DNA of 64,000 bases from Hymenoscyphus infarciens (taxonomy: Eukaryota; Ascomycota; Leotiomycetes; Helotiales; Helotiaceae), in contig LLCB01000022.1 of the NCBI GenBank assembly GCA_001414345.1, positions 282,597 to 346,596 on the forward strand, read 5' to 3'. The notes under the pieces were generated by a model. The model searched no databases. It had not been told where the DNA came from and saw only the letters and a list, made by a program, of their open reading frames with translations. The position numbers were made by a program, and so were the translations under genes. This document shows positions 12,764 to 23,954 of this stretch, in pieces. The stretch's first letter is position 1; each line of letters starts with the position of its first letter.

Positions 12764-14463
12764 TCAACGCAACTGGACGTAATCTTGTTGCATAGCTTCG
12801 ACGTCTGGCCCATCCTCGTCGCCGAAAAACTCCTCAAACTCATCTGAATCAACATCGTCGCTGTCGATAGCTTCGTCTTCATCATCACTCGATAGATCGC
12901 TACTTCCATCCTCCCCTGGAGCTTCCCCGCGAGTTGTGTTACCGCGCATAACGCTCGCCTTGTGTCGATGGGGAAGCTTGCATCCTTTCGTAGTACATGT
13001 GCCGGTGTTGCTGAAGTCGGGGCACTCGTAAACATGGCGTTCCTCGCAACCAGCTCCCTTTTCACAATATCCGTAAAATCCGAAGGCTCGGCAGACAAGT
13101 GCATTAGGGGAGACTCGGACATGAGTATAACGACACTTGGGGTTAGAGCAATTTCCTTTGGCAAAATGCAAGCAAGCAGGTGTTCGCTCAGGGGTGAGTT
13201 CATGTGATAAATCACAGGACTCTCCACTTGGACATACCCCCTTCAAAAGAAATTCTTTGCAAATTGCAGTTTTGGAAGGATCGTGAATGTACCGACACCT
13301 TGGGCCCTTGAAGCATGAACCTACATATTCATGTTGTTAGCTGAAAACCAAGTCCCTCACCTCTTACTTATAATGTGATAACTATAGGACTTGAAAGAAA
13401 TGGAGGTACCCGTAGTAGTGAACATCTTGCATGGTTCATTGATCTTCTTAACAACGACATTTCTCCTAACAGTGAATTGGTTAGTATTGCGGCATGGTGT
13501 TGGCCTCGATGATAAATGAGTGTATGGGTGTTCGTACCGGTGGGCCTTGATGATGCCAGAACGGTACATATTGCCATTTTTGCTTCGATGGAATCTAACC
13601 CCGCCAACCAGTGCTGTCTTGGGGGTGGATTTCGCAGCATTGAGGTCGCCTGCACACGGTAAGCTCCAGACTTGTACACCAAACTTATCTCGTTCATGAG
13701 CCGTCGGTATGGGCAGTCTCTCACCAGGCGTCTTGACTAATTTGCTGCCGTTCTTTGCAACGCGAAACTGAATTCCTTGGACATTAATCTCGTAGTTCGA
13801 TGGAGTGGAAACAGAGCGAATATGGGCACTACCACCATTGTGAGCTCCTGCGGCGACACGTTGCAGATGCCTGGTTAGTTTAGCCCTTTCTCGCGCCTCT
13901 CGTTCAATCATCTTTTGCTTCCTGGTTTCTTCGATAGCTTTGGCTCTACTTTGACTGTCTTTTTCGAATATTGATGTGTTGATCAGCTGAAGATGGCGGT
14001 CCTGTTTCGTAACCCAGGAAGGTCCAGTGTTCGGGGTATTTGAAAGAAAATTCGCACCACTTTGGTTTTCCATATCAATCGCATCTGGGGTCGGAGGGGT
14101 AGATGTGCCAGAGTTGAGGACGAGAGTTCGATTTCGATGGACTGCAGGCGGCTTGCCCCCTCTGTAGCCTCTTGATGAGTGGCCTCCTCGACTTGGCTTC
14201 CATCCCGGGTGTACTTGAGGGTAACCTCGTATGATATCAGTTGTGGTGATCGCAGGTTTCGGAGCGAAGTCCTCACTTGGGTAGCTATTAGTCCTCACGG
14301 GTGGCATGGGCCGTCCTTGAGAATCTGGCGTCTGGTCATTCTTGTGCCGATTGATTTTACCTAGAAAGAGATGGATTAGCGGAGATTGGAGAGGAAGAGG
14401 GGTGGCAAGCTCACCTGCGAGCTGGCTGATCCTCGCAAGAATGTCTTGGTTTTCTGAAGCCAT
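12764..14463 (-). CDS. CCCH zinc-finger protein, ZC3H3/Red5 type
   Basis: Four exons (14463-14415, 14360-13538, 13465-13410, 13320-12764) give 494 residues. The C-terminal half carries five tandem CCCH fingers: C303-H322, C330-H349, C359-H376, C386-H405 and C409-H427, with spacings C8C5C3H, C8C5C3H, C7C4C3H, C8C5C3H and C8C4C3H. This layout is that of metazoan ZC3H3 and fission-yeast Red5, nuclear RNA-binding partners of the Mtr4-type helicase and the nuclear exosome in poly(A)-RNA decay and export. The first finger is split by an 89-bp intron; a Gly/Arg-rich segment (HSSRGYRGG) lies near residue 90. The tail is strongly acidic (DLSSDDEDEAIDSDDVDSDEFEEFF). Intron 1 (14361-14414) is 54 bp, in frame and stop-free, so its removal rests on splice signals. 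Divergent from the TFIIF beta gene. Confidence 0.85.
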
Positions 14464-14886
14464 AGTGGCTGGTGTGGTGCTATGCACTGAGTTACTTGTT
14501 AGTAGTATGCTGGAGTTGAAGTCTAATAATCATCCAAGACTGGTCGGTCAAATAGGTTGTAGGTGTATCGTCTGGAGGGGGAGGGGTTGAAGTCAGAGTT
14601 GCTTTTGTGTTGAGTTGAGCGCGGCGGCGGTTGCCAGAATTAGATAATGACGCTAGCGTCCCTTTACTAGTGGGGAATGCGGTCATATCCCTGCAACCTG
14701 CGATTAAGCTCTCCTCTGTTCTAACTTCTGTGCCAAATCGGCAAATCGGCCTTCACCCCAAGAACGCCAGAAGGACCCTCATCTTTCAATCTAAACAAAG
14801 AACCGAACCGGACTACCACCCTTTACAGTACTTTTCGGTTGAGCGTATGAATGGCAACTCTCTGATAATCACAAACCCTCACAGCC
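14464..14886. promoter_or_regulatory. divergent promoter, CCCH gene / TFIIF beta
   Basis: 423 bp separate the start codons of the minus-strand CCCH gene and the plus-strand TFIIF beta gene. Both leaders and core promoters must lie here. No TATA box or named operator could be assigned with confidence. Confidence 0.6.
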
Positions 14887-16155
14887 ATGTCGGACCTATT
14901 GATCAAGCCTGATCCTGATGCGCCTGGCGCATCGCCTGCCGCCTTCAGCGAGGAAGACATCTACGAAGATGCTGGCGACCTCGAGTTCAACACCGAAGAT
15001 AAATTCCAAAAGCTCTACCTTGCGCGGGTCCCGAAATACGTCTGGGAGGCATGGAACAAACTCGACGACAATGAGGAGATCAGAATTGGTACCATCCGCC
15101 AGTCTTTCGAGACAGATGCAAACGGGGTGGAGAAAGTAGGCGCCTAGCCCCCATATACATATTCCAAGATGTATTTTGACTCATTATTTTAGCAGACATC
15201 CCTTTCAATGCTACTCTCTTCTGATATCGGCGAGCACCAAATGGTCCCAAAGGAATATTTGTTGGATGTGACGGAGGAAAATGTCAAGAATACCTTTATC
15301 TTCACCGAACAAGATCTCCCTGGCTTCAAGTCCAAGTCCAAACAGAAGTTCGACCTCGCCACTGCAAACATCCCCGGCCGACTTACCATGGCAAAGAAGA
15401 ATGAAAAGGCAGCTGCGACAAAGACTCCATACGACCCCAATAGACGATTCCAGCCATATTACAGAAAAGCCATACCAAGTTAGTATTTGCAGGAGGCGAA
15501 TTCAGGCTGGCAGGCTGGCAGGCTGACATGCACAATTAGAACGTACCACTCTTGCGGGAAGAGTTGCTCACGAGGTAAACTGTGTTGCTGTGGAAAACGA
15601 AGAATCAGAGCGTTTACTCGCCCAACGAACCATCGAAGCTATGCAACCCAAGGTCGCAACCATGTATATTGCAGACCAGGATCTCAATGATATGCCCAGT
15701 GGTTTCATCCAGCCAGGAACAGTTGCAGCAGGCCAAAAATGGGGCACATTCATCGTTCGTCTGATCAATGTCATCCATCAAGTTCCTCATACTAACAATC
15801 ATGATAGAAAACGAGTGGCGCTGTACCCGGCAAGAAGTCACAACTTCAAAAGACTGCTCGCATGCCTCAGAACGAGCTTCTGGACAAACTTTTCGCTTGC
15901 TTTGCACGGCATGCTTATTGGCCCATGAAGGTTCTACGTCAAGAGCTCCAGCAACCAGAAGCCTATCTTCGTGAAACTTTGGACAAAATTGCCATTCTTC
16001 ACAAGAGCGGTCCCTTTGCCACGAACTGGGGATTGAAGCCAGAAAATAAACAGGAAAACTATGCGGCGCCTGAAACTCTAGCCCAAGCCGACCCCGGAGC
16101 TGACGATATGGACGAAGATGATGAGGATGTAGATATGAAGTTTGAGGATGTGTAG
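14887..16155 (+). CDS. TFG2: transcription initiation factor IIF subunit beta (Tfg2/RAP30)
   Basis: Four exons (14887-15135, 15196-15478, 15540-15754, 15808-16155) give 364 residues. TFIIF beta pairs with the alpha subunit, binds RNA polymerase II and helps deliver it to the preinitiation complex in the nucleus. Seen directly: the N-terminal dimerisation region with LARVPKYVWEAWNKL, the RRFQPYYRKAIPKRT block, AGRVAHEVNCVAVENEE, and a C-terminal winged helix (about 270-328, LLDKLFACFARHAYWPMK...LRETLDKIAILHKSGPFATNW), ending in an acidic tail. Length is close to that of fungal orthologues. Intron 1 ends in a tandem acceptor TAGCAG, so a one-Gln variant is possible. Intron 2 contains a short GGCTGGCA tandem repeat; intron 3 has a clear ACTAAC branch site. 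Confidence 0.93.
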
Positions 16156-16778
16156 ATTTCTACATTGAGCCTTTTTTAATTGAAACTACACATAGCATGG
16201 ACGGCGTTTGGGGAGTTAAATTGGGAAATTCAAACGGCTGCATTTTGAGGTGTTATTACGCATATACAGGCAAGGAGATATGATCTCCTGGAAAGCAAAG
16301 CACGGGACTTTGAACTTTTCCAACAAGTAATTTAAAAATACCCTTCAGGTAGAGAACAAGCAAAAACACTTTATTCCTTCGGCGTGGTATTACAGTAACT
16401 GTGCATGGCATTCTATACATCTGCTCAAACCACATTGATGTCTGTGCCTCTTGCAAAACATGATCCCCGTCTGTTGAGATGTCTTCTCAATGCCATCCAA
16501 GACACCGATATCCTATATCCCCGTAAAATGCATAAACCAGATCCCTCCCAATGACATCAAAACCGAAAAGCTTCCCCCATCATTGATCACCGATTCGAAT
16601 ATCACAGACCATGATCCTCCCGCATTAAATCACCATCTCCGGATAACAAAAGTAGACACATCAAAACATCCCAACCACCTCGCTCACTCCGAAAGGGCCA
16701 CTTTTTGAGAGTGGAAGGAAGGAAAACCGAATCCCTGGAAGCTTCTCCAAAATCCTGACCCGAGAGAAAATCCAGAAT
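16156..16778. other. intergenic between convergent genes
   Basis: About 620 bp holding the 3' ends of the TFIIF beta and F-box-like transcripts. No convincing open frame, RNA or repeat was seen. Confidence 0.5.
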
Positions 16779-18095
16779 TCAAGTCCCCTCTCTATTCTCC
16801 ACAACCTCTTTGACAATTCTTTCCACCTCTTCTCTCGTGCCTTTAACCGCCCACCTGACATCCTTCTGCATCCCGCTCCCCCTGAAATCCACCTTCCTCA
16901 ATCCGCTCTCTCCTTCCTCTCCTCGACTAGCTTCAACCATCAATTTCTCAACTCGTAAAGTAGTCAACCAAGTACAAGCCCTCGCCTTCAAAACTTTCAA
17001 TTCATTTAATTTGACAATAACTCGTACAATATCCTCCGCATAAAACGGTCTCAAAGAATCACTCGCCCATGTCCAACTCTTGGGTACATCAGAAACGAAA
17101 ATTATGTTTGTCGAAGCAGTAGGCGGGAATAATTTTGAGAGGACAAGGAAGTCACCTGCCAATTGTAGGTGTGAGAGGTTTAGATATTTAAGACGAGAAC
17201 AAGCTGTCAGGACGTGACAGAGCCCTCCTATTGGTACATCTCTTGTTCCATGATATGTGTCTAGAAATGGCGAGGGTGGAGGATGAGAAGACGATTTTCC
17301 AAAATGAGAGGTTTGGAAGTAAGATGTCTGACGCACCCAGTGGAGGTCGTGGTAGCGGTATTTGAATTCTCTCCACCCAGCCAGCGGAAGTAATTCTTGA
17401 TTCTGCTGGTTCTGATGCAGTTTTGAGAAGGAGGAGAGGTCAAGGTTTCGTACCAACTTCGCGTAATGGGGATGATGGGAGACTTCGAAGCAGAATTGGG
17501 CAAAGCGGTAGGTTGAGACGAATGCAGGGGATGAGTAGAGAAATGTGGCTGCTACTTCTATTGTGTTTGAGTTTGTGAGCATGAGGGCGTGCCAGGCTTG
17601 TTGGTCTAAGTGGACGAATATCGAGGTGAGTATTTCGGCGGGCATTGTTGCTAGAGAGGGCGAGGGTGACGTCGCGGATTTTCGACGGCGCGAGAGGAGG
17701 GAGGATGTTACGGACTTTATGGAGGAGGAGGAGGTCGAGTTTCTTCGTCTTCTGATTATAAGGGGTCCTGTTTTGAGACGGCCGGGGATGATGGGAGGAA
17801 TGAGTGACCGGATGGTTTGTTTTTGTCGTGAGGTGGGAATGAATTGAGTGTCATCTTTGGACATGGAGATTTTTGTCTCGGACACCGGTTGCAATGAGGG
17901 GATGGCCATAATTTCTCTTGGGCGAGTAGGGGCGTTTCCGTCAGTCTGAGTGATAATGTTATAGTGCTTCGTTTGTGTAGATGAACCAGGGAGAGAATGA
18001 TAATGGCTGAAGAGAAGGCTATTGGACTTTTGGGATAACAAAAAAGAGTTTGAATCTTTCCTCCTTCGTGATACCCTGCGATCAATATCAGCCAT
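16779..18095 (-). CDS. F-box-like protein with possible leucine-rich repeats
   Basis: A single exon of 438 residues starting at the ATG at 18095; a 13-codon upstream extension would need a TTG start. Residues 1-148 are basic and Ser-rich (RRRRNSTSSSSIK, LLSRRRKSATS), likely disordered. Residues about 149-191 read LATMPAEILTSIFVHLD followed by a helical segment, the usual F-box pattern. The C-terminal part has short leucine-rich stretches (LVRNLDLSSFSKL, LKYLNLSHLQLAG, LNELKVLKARACTWLTTLRV) that fit degenerate LRRs. F-box proteins recruit targets to SCF ubiquitin ligases through Skp1; the target is unknown. The end (KEVVENREGT) is charged and helical. Some filamentous-fungal F-box-like proteins do not act in SCF, so the role is only inferred. 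Confidence 0.7.
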   Translation of the reverse strand: MADIDRRVSRRRKDSNSFLLSQKSNSLLFSHYHSLPGSSTQTKHYNIITQTDGNAPTRPREIMAIPSLQPVSETKISMSKDDTQFIPTSRQKQTIRSLIPPIIPGRLKTGPLIIRRRRNSTSSSSIKSVTSSLLSRRRKSATSPSPSLATMPAEILTSIFVHLDQQAWHALMLTNSNTIEVAATFLYSSPAFVSTYRFAQFCFEVSHHPHYAKLVRNLDLSSFSKLHQNQQNQELLPLAGWREFKYRYHDLHWVRQTSYFQTSHFGKSSSHPPPSPFLDTYHGTRDVPIGGLCHVLTACSRLKYLNLSHLQLAGDFLVLSKLFPPTASTNIIFVSDVPKSWTWASDSLRPFYAEDIVRVIVKLNELKVLKARACTWLTTLRVEKLMVEASRGEEGESGLRKVDFRGSGMQKDVRWAVKGTREEVERIVKEVVENREGT

Positions 18096-20576
18096 GTTGT
18101 TCTGGATAAGCGATAAAAGGGGGACAAAAATCAAGAATCTAACATCCTGTCGGCTAAATAAAGGTATTCAGAAACTTGAAGTGATGTAATTTGTGTGTAC
18201 CCAATCACTCGAACCTCGAGAAAATGATACAGAGTAGTATACTTGACTCGTAAGGATGTACAGCTATCGCGAACAAATGTATAAATGGGGCTTCATCCGT
18301 AACACAAAACTCACCTCAAATCCAATGATAAAATGCCTCGACCTGGCTGGGAAGTGTTCTTTATTCAAACTAGGAATTCCGGAAGGCGGGACCCTGCGTG
18401 ATGCGTCCTTGGGTTGAGAAACAGGCAATATAACTGGACAATATACAGCTCACATGCATAAAGGCGGAGGACCAAACATGCATATGTATGTGCTGGGTTG
18501 ATTCTTCTAGAGCTTCCTTCTCAGTATAGAACAGGACGGGCGAGAGGCGATGATGTTGGTCTCGGAAAAGGTCTCGAGTTGTTCGTTTTACTAGTAGTTG
18601 AATTTTAATTTGACGGCACTGCACAATAGTCGATAAAAAGTAGGTAGCTAGTATGGACTCGGCTTGGGTTAGTTCTTGAGTTCCAGCTCCACAGCATCAT
18701 CATTTTAGAGGGCAACATTCCAGCCACCCTAATCGTGTATCGGAATTCCTCAACAAACTCCCTCAATTTCCAAGGTAATCTGATTATCTGACAACAATGT
18801 TTTATCCTAAATTGCACCAGATGAACTTACAAATCCCCACCATTGATTTACTGCAGGTAGTCTCCAGGACTGGGTCGACAACCGCTCCTGCGTGCGGCCC
18901 AGCAGAAAGGGCCCGAAGAGAGATCGCGTGAGCGTTGAGGAAGTCTTGGTGACACTCAACGGATGAGGGTCAGATGCGATGTCCAATATTGAGAAAAAAT
19001 GCAAAAACTAGGGCTGTCCACGTTGCACTCCAAGTTCCTGCGGGAAAGTACCTACTAACATGTGGAAGGTGGGGTAGTGCTTATCGGCTGATAACATTTC
19101 CGTGGAGGGGTAATCTACATATGGAGTAAGTGTTAGCTTAGCCTAAGGGAAATATGTTAACAGAGGGACCGAGGACGCGGATTTGGGGGCTTACGGAAAA
19201 GCAATGGCCCATTGTTTCTATAGTGAACTTTCGCACACAGTATTAGCGGACTCTAAAAGGCGATCCCTCTCTAGTATGAATGCGCAATATGTATTCAGGC
19301 CCAACCCCCACTTCTTCCTGTTTGAATATCGAACAACAAACGCGGTGCTCAGAAGAGGCAGTGCAGCAGCAGTTTTCCAGCACACTCCTCTAAAGCAGTT
19401 TAGTAGAAGAGCGACTGTTATTCCGCCATGTTCAAAGCGAAACCCAACTTTTCATTCTTGTAATATAATTTTGACTATTGCAAAGTACAACAGTGTTCAG
19501 GGTAATGGGAATTCAGGGACGAAGAGAAAAGACCTCGTCTACTCTCACAGTGTTTAAGGCCAAAGCAGAAAAGCACCGCCCATAGCAAGAAGTCAGATGC
19601 AAATAGATGATGAAGATCGAGGGTGCTTGGGATTTTGAATATGTTTTTGTAGGCTTCAGGTGGATGCTTAGAAGTACAGATTATATATCCAGTGAATTGA
19701 TGGCATTTATAAATTTGGTTGCATGTCGCAAAATCTCCATATTCTCAAATGATTGAAAAGTTTGGACGAGTATGTTGTATCTTGAGTGACGACTGTAAAG
19801 TGCAGTTTTGTTACATGTCGCAAATTCTCAAATGGTCCAGATATTTTAAATATATGGCAAACAAAAACAAGACTTCAGACGAATTCGAAACGAATAGAGT
19901 CTGGGTGAAGTCTGTAACGGGAAGTTTTCGCATTCTAACAACCGTCCCAAGCATTTTAGATCAAAGACAAGACATTGGGATGTTTGAACCACGGAGTGAA
20001 GGAGAAGTAAAGTGAGACTAGTAGCTTGCGATATAAAAACCCAAGCAGACCAAGGGAAGCAGAGACTGAATTGCCACATTTCCAGAAATGAAATTGAAGA
20101 TATCAGAAAATGACGAAAAGAGGAATGGAGAAGATGGTCTTGCAATCAAGTTCAGAACCAATTGTAAGCAATTATTCTTTCCTCGACACAGAATAGATAA
20201 AACAAAAACGACGCAGCAAAATTACTAGAAATTAACGATAAATATATCATCCATGTTGGAGTCTGAACAGTTAGAAGACGGGGTAGTTCTTGCAAAAGTC
20301 TACGACGACTATGAACGCCCCCAAAGACAAAAAAGCAGGAGTTCGTGATCCTATTGCCTACTTAAAAAATGAAGCTATTCCAGAGATGAAAAATGGAAGA
20401 ATTGAATTTCTGTTTCATCTTGGAGTTACAGGGGTAGCTTGGTCTTGGTCTTGGCATCTGCCTCAACTCCCCACGCCGCCTGGTTGATAGCTTTCACCTT
20501 ATCCCCAAAGTCAAGCAAATGTCAAGCTGTCTTTGGGAAATCTAATCCTACCACATCACCCAATACCGAATTCAAC
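18096..20576. other. intergenic region with a small imperfect direct repeat
   Basis: About 2.5 kb between the divergent F-box-like and CSN4 genes. The longest frame (19183-19557, 124 codons) has no family resemblance and was not accepted. Two similar segments near 19718 and 19811 share CATGTCGCAAA...ATTCTCAAATG. Otherwise nothing recognisable. Confidence 0.5.
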
Positions 20577-21878
20577 ATGGCATCCCCAAAGATTGTCGAC
20601 GCTTTGAAGCAAATCGCTGCATCGTCAGATAAGCCACAAGGCTACGAGGCTCTCCTCTCCCAAATCCACCTAGCATCCTCCCCCGGACAGCTCCCAGGAG
20701 ACCTCATCGCCATAATCGACTCCATATTCGCAGATTCCCTTGGAATTGTAGCAACACGCTCCCTCTGCGGAACCTTCGTGCAAAAGCTCAAGGCAGTTCC
20801 CAGCAACGAGACCAAAGTCGCAGTCGGTAGCCACGCCCTAGAAATCATCCAAGCCCAAGCCTCCTCCTTCGAAGAACAAAATGCGCAAATCAGAGACCTC
20901 ATGGCAACAGCCTACGAAGACGACGAAGACAATGAAGCCGCTGCTAAAGTCCTAGCTGGTATCCCCCTTGAATCATCACAGCGCAAGTGGACAAACGAGG
21001 ATAAAGTCAAGTTCTGGATCCGAATTACACGAAACTACCTTGAATTCGATGATACGACACTGGCAGAGCAATATTTGAACAAAGCCAAGAATCTCATCTA
21101 TACCGTTGAAGACCGCGATCTCAATCTACTTTTCAAGTTGTGCCAGGCACGGATTCAAGATGCGAGACGTAACTTTTTGGCTGCGGCTCAGGGTTATCAA
21201 GATATTAGTTTGATGCCGGCTATCGACGAGTCGGAACGTTTGCATACTTTGAGTATGGCTATTAAATGTGCGGTTCTGGCACCGGCTGGACCACTTCGAA
21301 GTCGTGCGTTGGGTCGATTATACAAGGATGAACGAGCGGCTACCCTGGAGGAATACCCAATACTCGAGAAGATGTTTCTGGATCGATTGTTATCGTCGGA
21401 GGAAGTTGCAAAGTTTGCTCAGGGTTTGCAGCCACATCAGCTTGCTAAGACTTCGGATGGTAGCACGGTGTTGGCAAAGGCGGTGGTTGAGCATAACTTG
21501 AGAGGTGCATCTAGGATGTACAATAATATCGGGTTTGATGCTCTTGGATTGCTGCTTGGTTTGGATGGAGACAAGGCGGAAGAGACTACAGCTCGTATGA
21601 TTGAGCAAGGCCGTTTGGTCGGTCGAATTGATCAGGTTGAGAGAGTTATATGGTTTGAGGGTGGTGAGGCTACTGGTGAGAAGGGTAGTGGTAGAGCAGA
21701 AGGGGTGGTTGGGAAGGAGCTGAGAAGATGGGATGCGAATGTTCAAGGTTTGGCCGAGGAGGTCGAAAAAGTGACTTCGGAATTACAGTTACGATATCCT
21801 GTGAGTATTTTCAAATTTGTCATGAGCAAGACACTGACATCTGGATAGGACTTTGTTGCTGCTCATCTAGTAGTTTGA
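20577..21878 (+). CDS. CSN4: COP9 signalosome complex subunit 4
   Basis: Two exons, 20577-21800 and 21849-21878, encode 417 residues. A 48-bp intron lies just before the last ten codons; without splicing the frame runs on for 15 unrelated codons. CSN4 is a PCI-domain subunit of the signalosome, which removes Nedd8 from cullins and in filamentous fungi controls development and secondary metabolism. Evidence: a helical-repeat N-terminal two-thirds (MATAYEDDEDNEAAAKVLAGI, WIRITRNYLEFDD..LAEQYLNKA), then the PCI region at about 200-370 (RALGRLYKDERA, LEKMFLDRLLSSEEVAKFA, MYNNIGFDALGLLLG, MIEQGRLVGRIDQVERVIWF). The conserved C-terminal helix ends LQLRYP-DFVAAHL, joined across the intron. The ATG at 20577 follows a CAAC context; the upstream in-frame extension to 20439 looks non-coding. 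Confidence 0.92.
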
Positions 21879-22058
21879 TTGATGGGAAAACGGTTTATGG
21901 AGTTAGGGAAAGTTATGAAGCGACCATAAAAACCATGACTTGGGGCGTGGCAAAGGAGTTAACGACGAAACGACTAAATAGGACGAGAACAGAAAGATGA
22001 GTACAGTGCAGCATAGTACAGCACAAATCAAGCAATAAACCAAATACCAGCAGTTCCC

Positions 22059-23416
22059 TCAGATCCATGTCTCATCGGCCTCTTTTACGACCACCCTTCC
22101 ACTTCGCAATAGTTTACCCTGTCGCTTTTCCTTCTTTTCACTTCCCCTCTTCTTCAATTCTATCCTGCCTGTTTCTTCCCCATCAACTTCTACCTCCTCT
22201 GTCTCATCTACCACCTCCACCGCTCCTGCCTCGTCAACCTCTTCCACATTCTCAAAACCCATCTCTGCATTAACCAGCTCAATAATTCTTCCCGCCAGCA
22301 ACTTCCCCATCAAATCATACCCCTTACTAGAATAATGTACCCCATCACTCCATAGTTCCTTTTTCTTCTCCTCAGATAAACCCTCATAAGGCATTATCTT
22401 GTTCAGATCAAAAGTATGGAATTCTCCCTCTTTCTCCCCTTCCAAACCCCATTCGCCCAAGCCCATTTCCTGTTCTAGGCGCTTCTCTTCTTGGACGACC
22501 TCTCCGCGCTCGAGGATGGCTTTGTTGATCTTGTTGCGTTTTGGGTTTTGTTCTTTTTCGCAGCTGGGACATTCGGGGATTGTCATTGCGAGGACTGTGG
22601 TGCCGTGTTCGAGGGGGATTGCCCATACTTTTTTGAGGCCCCGGTAGATATCTGAGGGGGAGGAGTGCACGAAGAGGTCGTTTGTTCCGCCAAGGATGAT
22701 GGCGTGGGTGTAGGGGTTTTTTGGGTGGGTTTCTTCGTCTGGGGGAGGGGCTTGTTAGTGATGGGGAGGGATTAAGCGGGTTGATGGGTACGAAATTTAT
22801 ATAAAATGAAGAGATTGGAGATTGAGGAGGGGAATGAAGCGATCGTGTGAAGACGTTGATATCATTCGTGGTGTGATGAAAGGAAAAAATGCTTCAAACA
22901 TATCGTTTCTCGATGTGATGCTACCCGAGTGAAGAAGTGAAGACGTGACAACTATTCAGGAAGCGAAAACAGAATCGGAAAAATTTAAGCTGGTATTTTA
23001 CAACATGAAATACTTGAATCCAAGCAGAAAGCCAAGACTCGAGAGTGCAAGAAACTTACATAGAACATCCATTCTCGTTAAGAATCCGCCTGGAGGGGTA
23101 ATGACTTCTATATGAGCACCCATTAATCAGCTTTTTGTAAACCTCAAAGAAGCATAAGCAGGGTTTGAAAATCTCTCAAACGAGTGTCATCCCAGATAGG
23201 GAGAAACGCAATGAGTTCTAAGAGACAAAATGGGATATTCTTACTGTCACCACCCAGGCCTTGCATATCGGTTGTGACATTTATCGTAGGAAAGGCCGCT
23301 TTCAGAGTAGATTCCAGTGAGATGGAATATGGATGGTCTTTTGGCTCCCAAAATGAGAAGCCAGCTGTAAGACTGTCGCCGAAGCAAAGGATATGAAGAG
23401 CTGGGGGCATTATCAT
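22059..23416 (-). CDS. SGNH/GDSL-type hydrolase (lipase/esterase-like)
   Basis: Three exons (23416-23245, 23107-23060, 22738-22059) give 299 residues with correct phases. Block I is LCFGDSLTAGF with Ser15 as nucleophile; block III is LGGTNDLF with Asn93; block V is SDGVHYSSKGYDLMG with Asp205 and His208. A Gly after DMQGLGGD serves block II. The SGNH catalytic set is therefore complete, and an esterase/lipase-type reaction on an unknown ester or acyl group is expected. No signal peptide is visible, so it is probably intracellular. The region after about residue 235 is an acidic run followed by a Lys/Arg-rich tail (ELKKRGSEKKEKRQGKLLRSG), not part of the fold. Intron 2 is 321 bp, several times longer than its neighbours. 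Divergent from MPS1. Confidence 0.85.
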
Positions 23417-23954
23417 GGTGGTGGTGTTTGGTTGTCGACTATCATAAGACTTGGTTCAAATCGGTCCAAGTATGGAGTACGAATACAGATATTTCGAAAA
23501 GCAGGACTGGACTGGACTGGACATATGAGGTTCAATTGAGTTGTTTGCCACGTTTGTAAAATGATGATGTGGTTCTTATTTCATCTGATATTCTGAGACG
23601 TTGGTGGTTCTGGTCTTGGTTACTACTCAAGTACTCCGCTTTGAACCTTCACTATGAGGTGAGGTGCGTGAGACTCAGAGTTCCAGCGTTGCCAACATGG
23701 CAACCGGGTGGTGGACGGGACCTAAATTACCAAAACAACAGAACTTTTTCGGGATTGGCGAGGCCAGAGCTCCCTGTACGAGTACACCTCCAACACCCAA
23801 CTTTCATAACGCGACGACTTTTCTCCACGACGCGCAATTACTCGCATTGCTGCTTAATATTTTGGTTTAGAGCATGGAATTACGGATTACACCCTCGCCT
23901 CAGCCATACCACAACAATTTGCACCATTTATAACCCGCCCTAATTCCTCTTGCA
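23417..23954. promoter_or_regulatory. divergent promoter, SGNH hydrolase / MPS1
   Basis: 538 bp between the two start codons. A frame at 23664-23870 and others across this segment lack any protein signature. No specific binding site could be assigned. Confidence 0.55.

Noticed and set aside
19183..19557. 124-codon frame upstream of CSN4
   Set aside because: No recognisable domain, poor codon context and no homologous pattern; likely chance.
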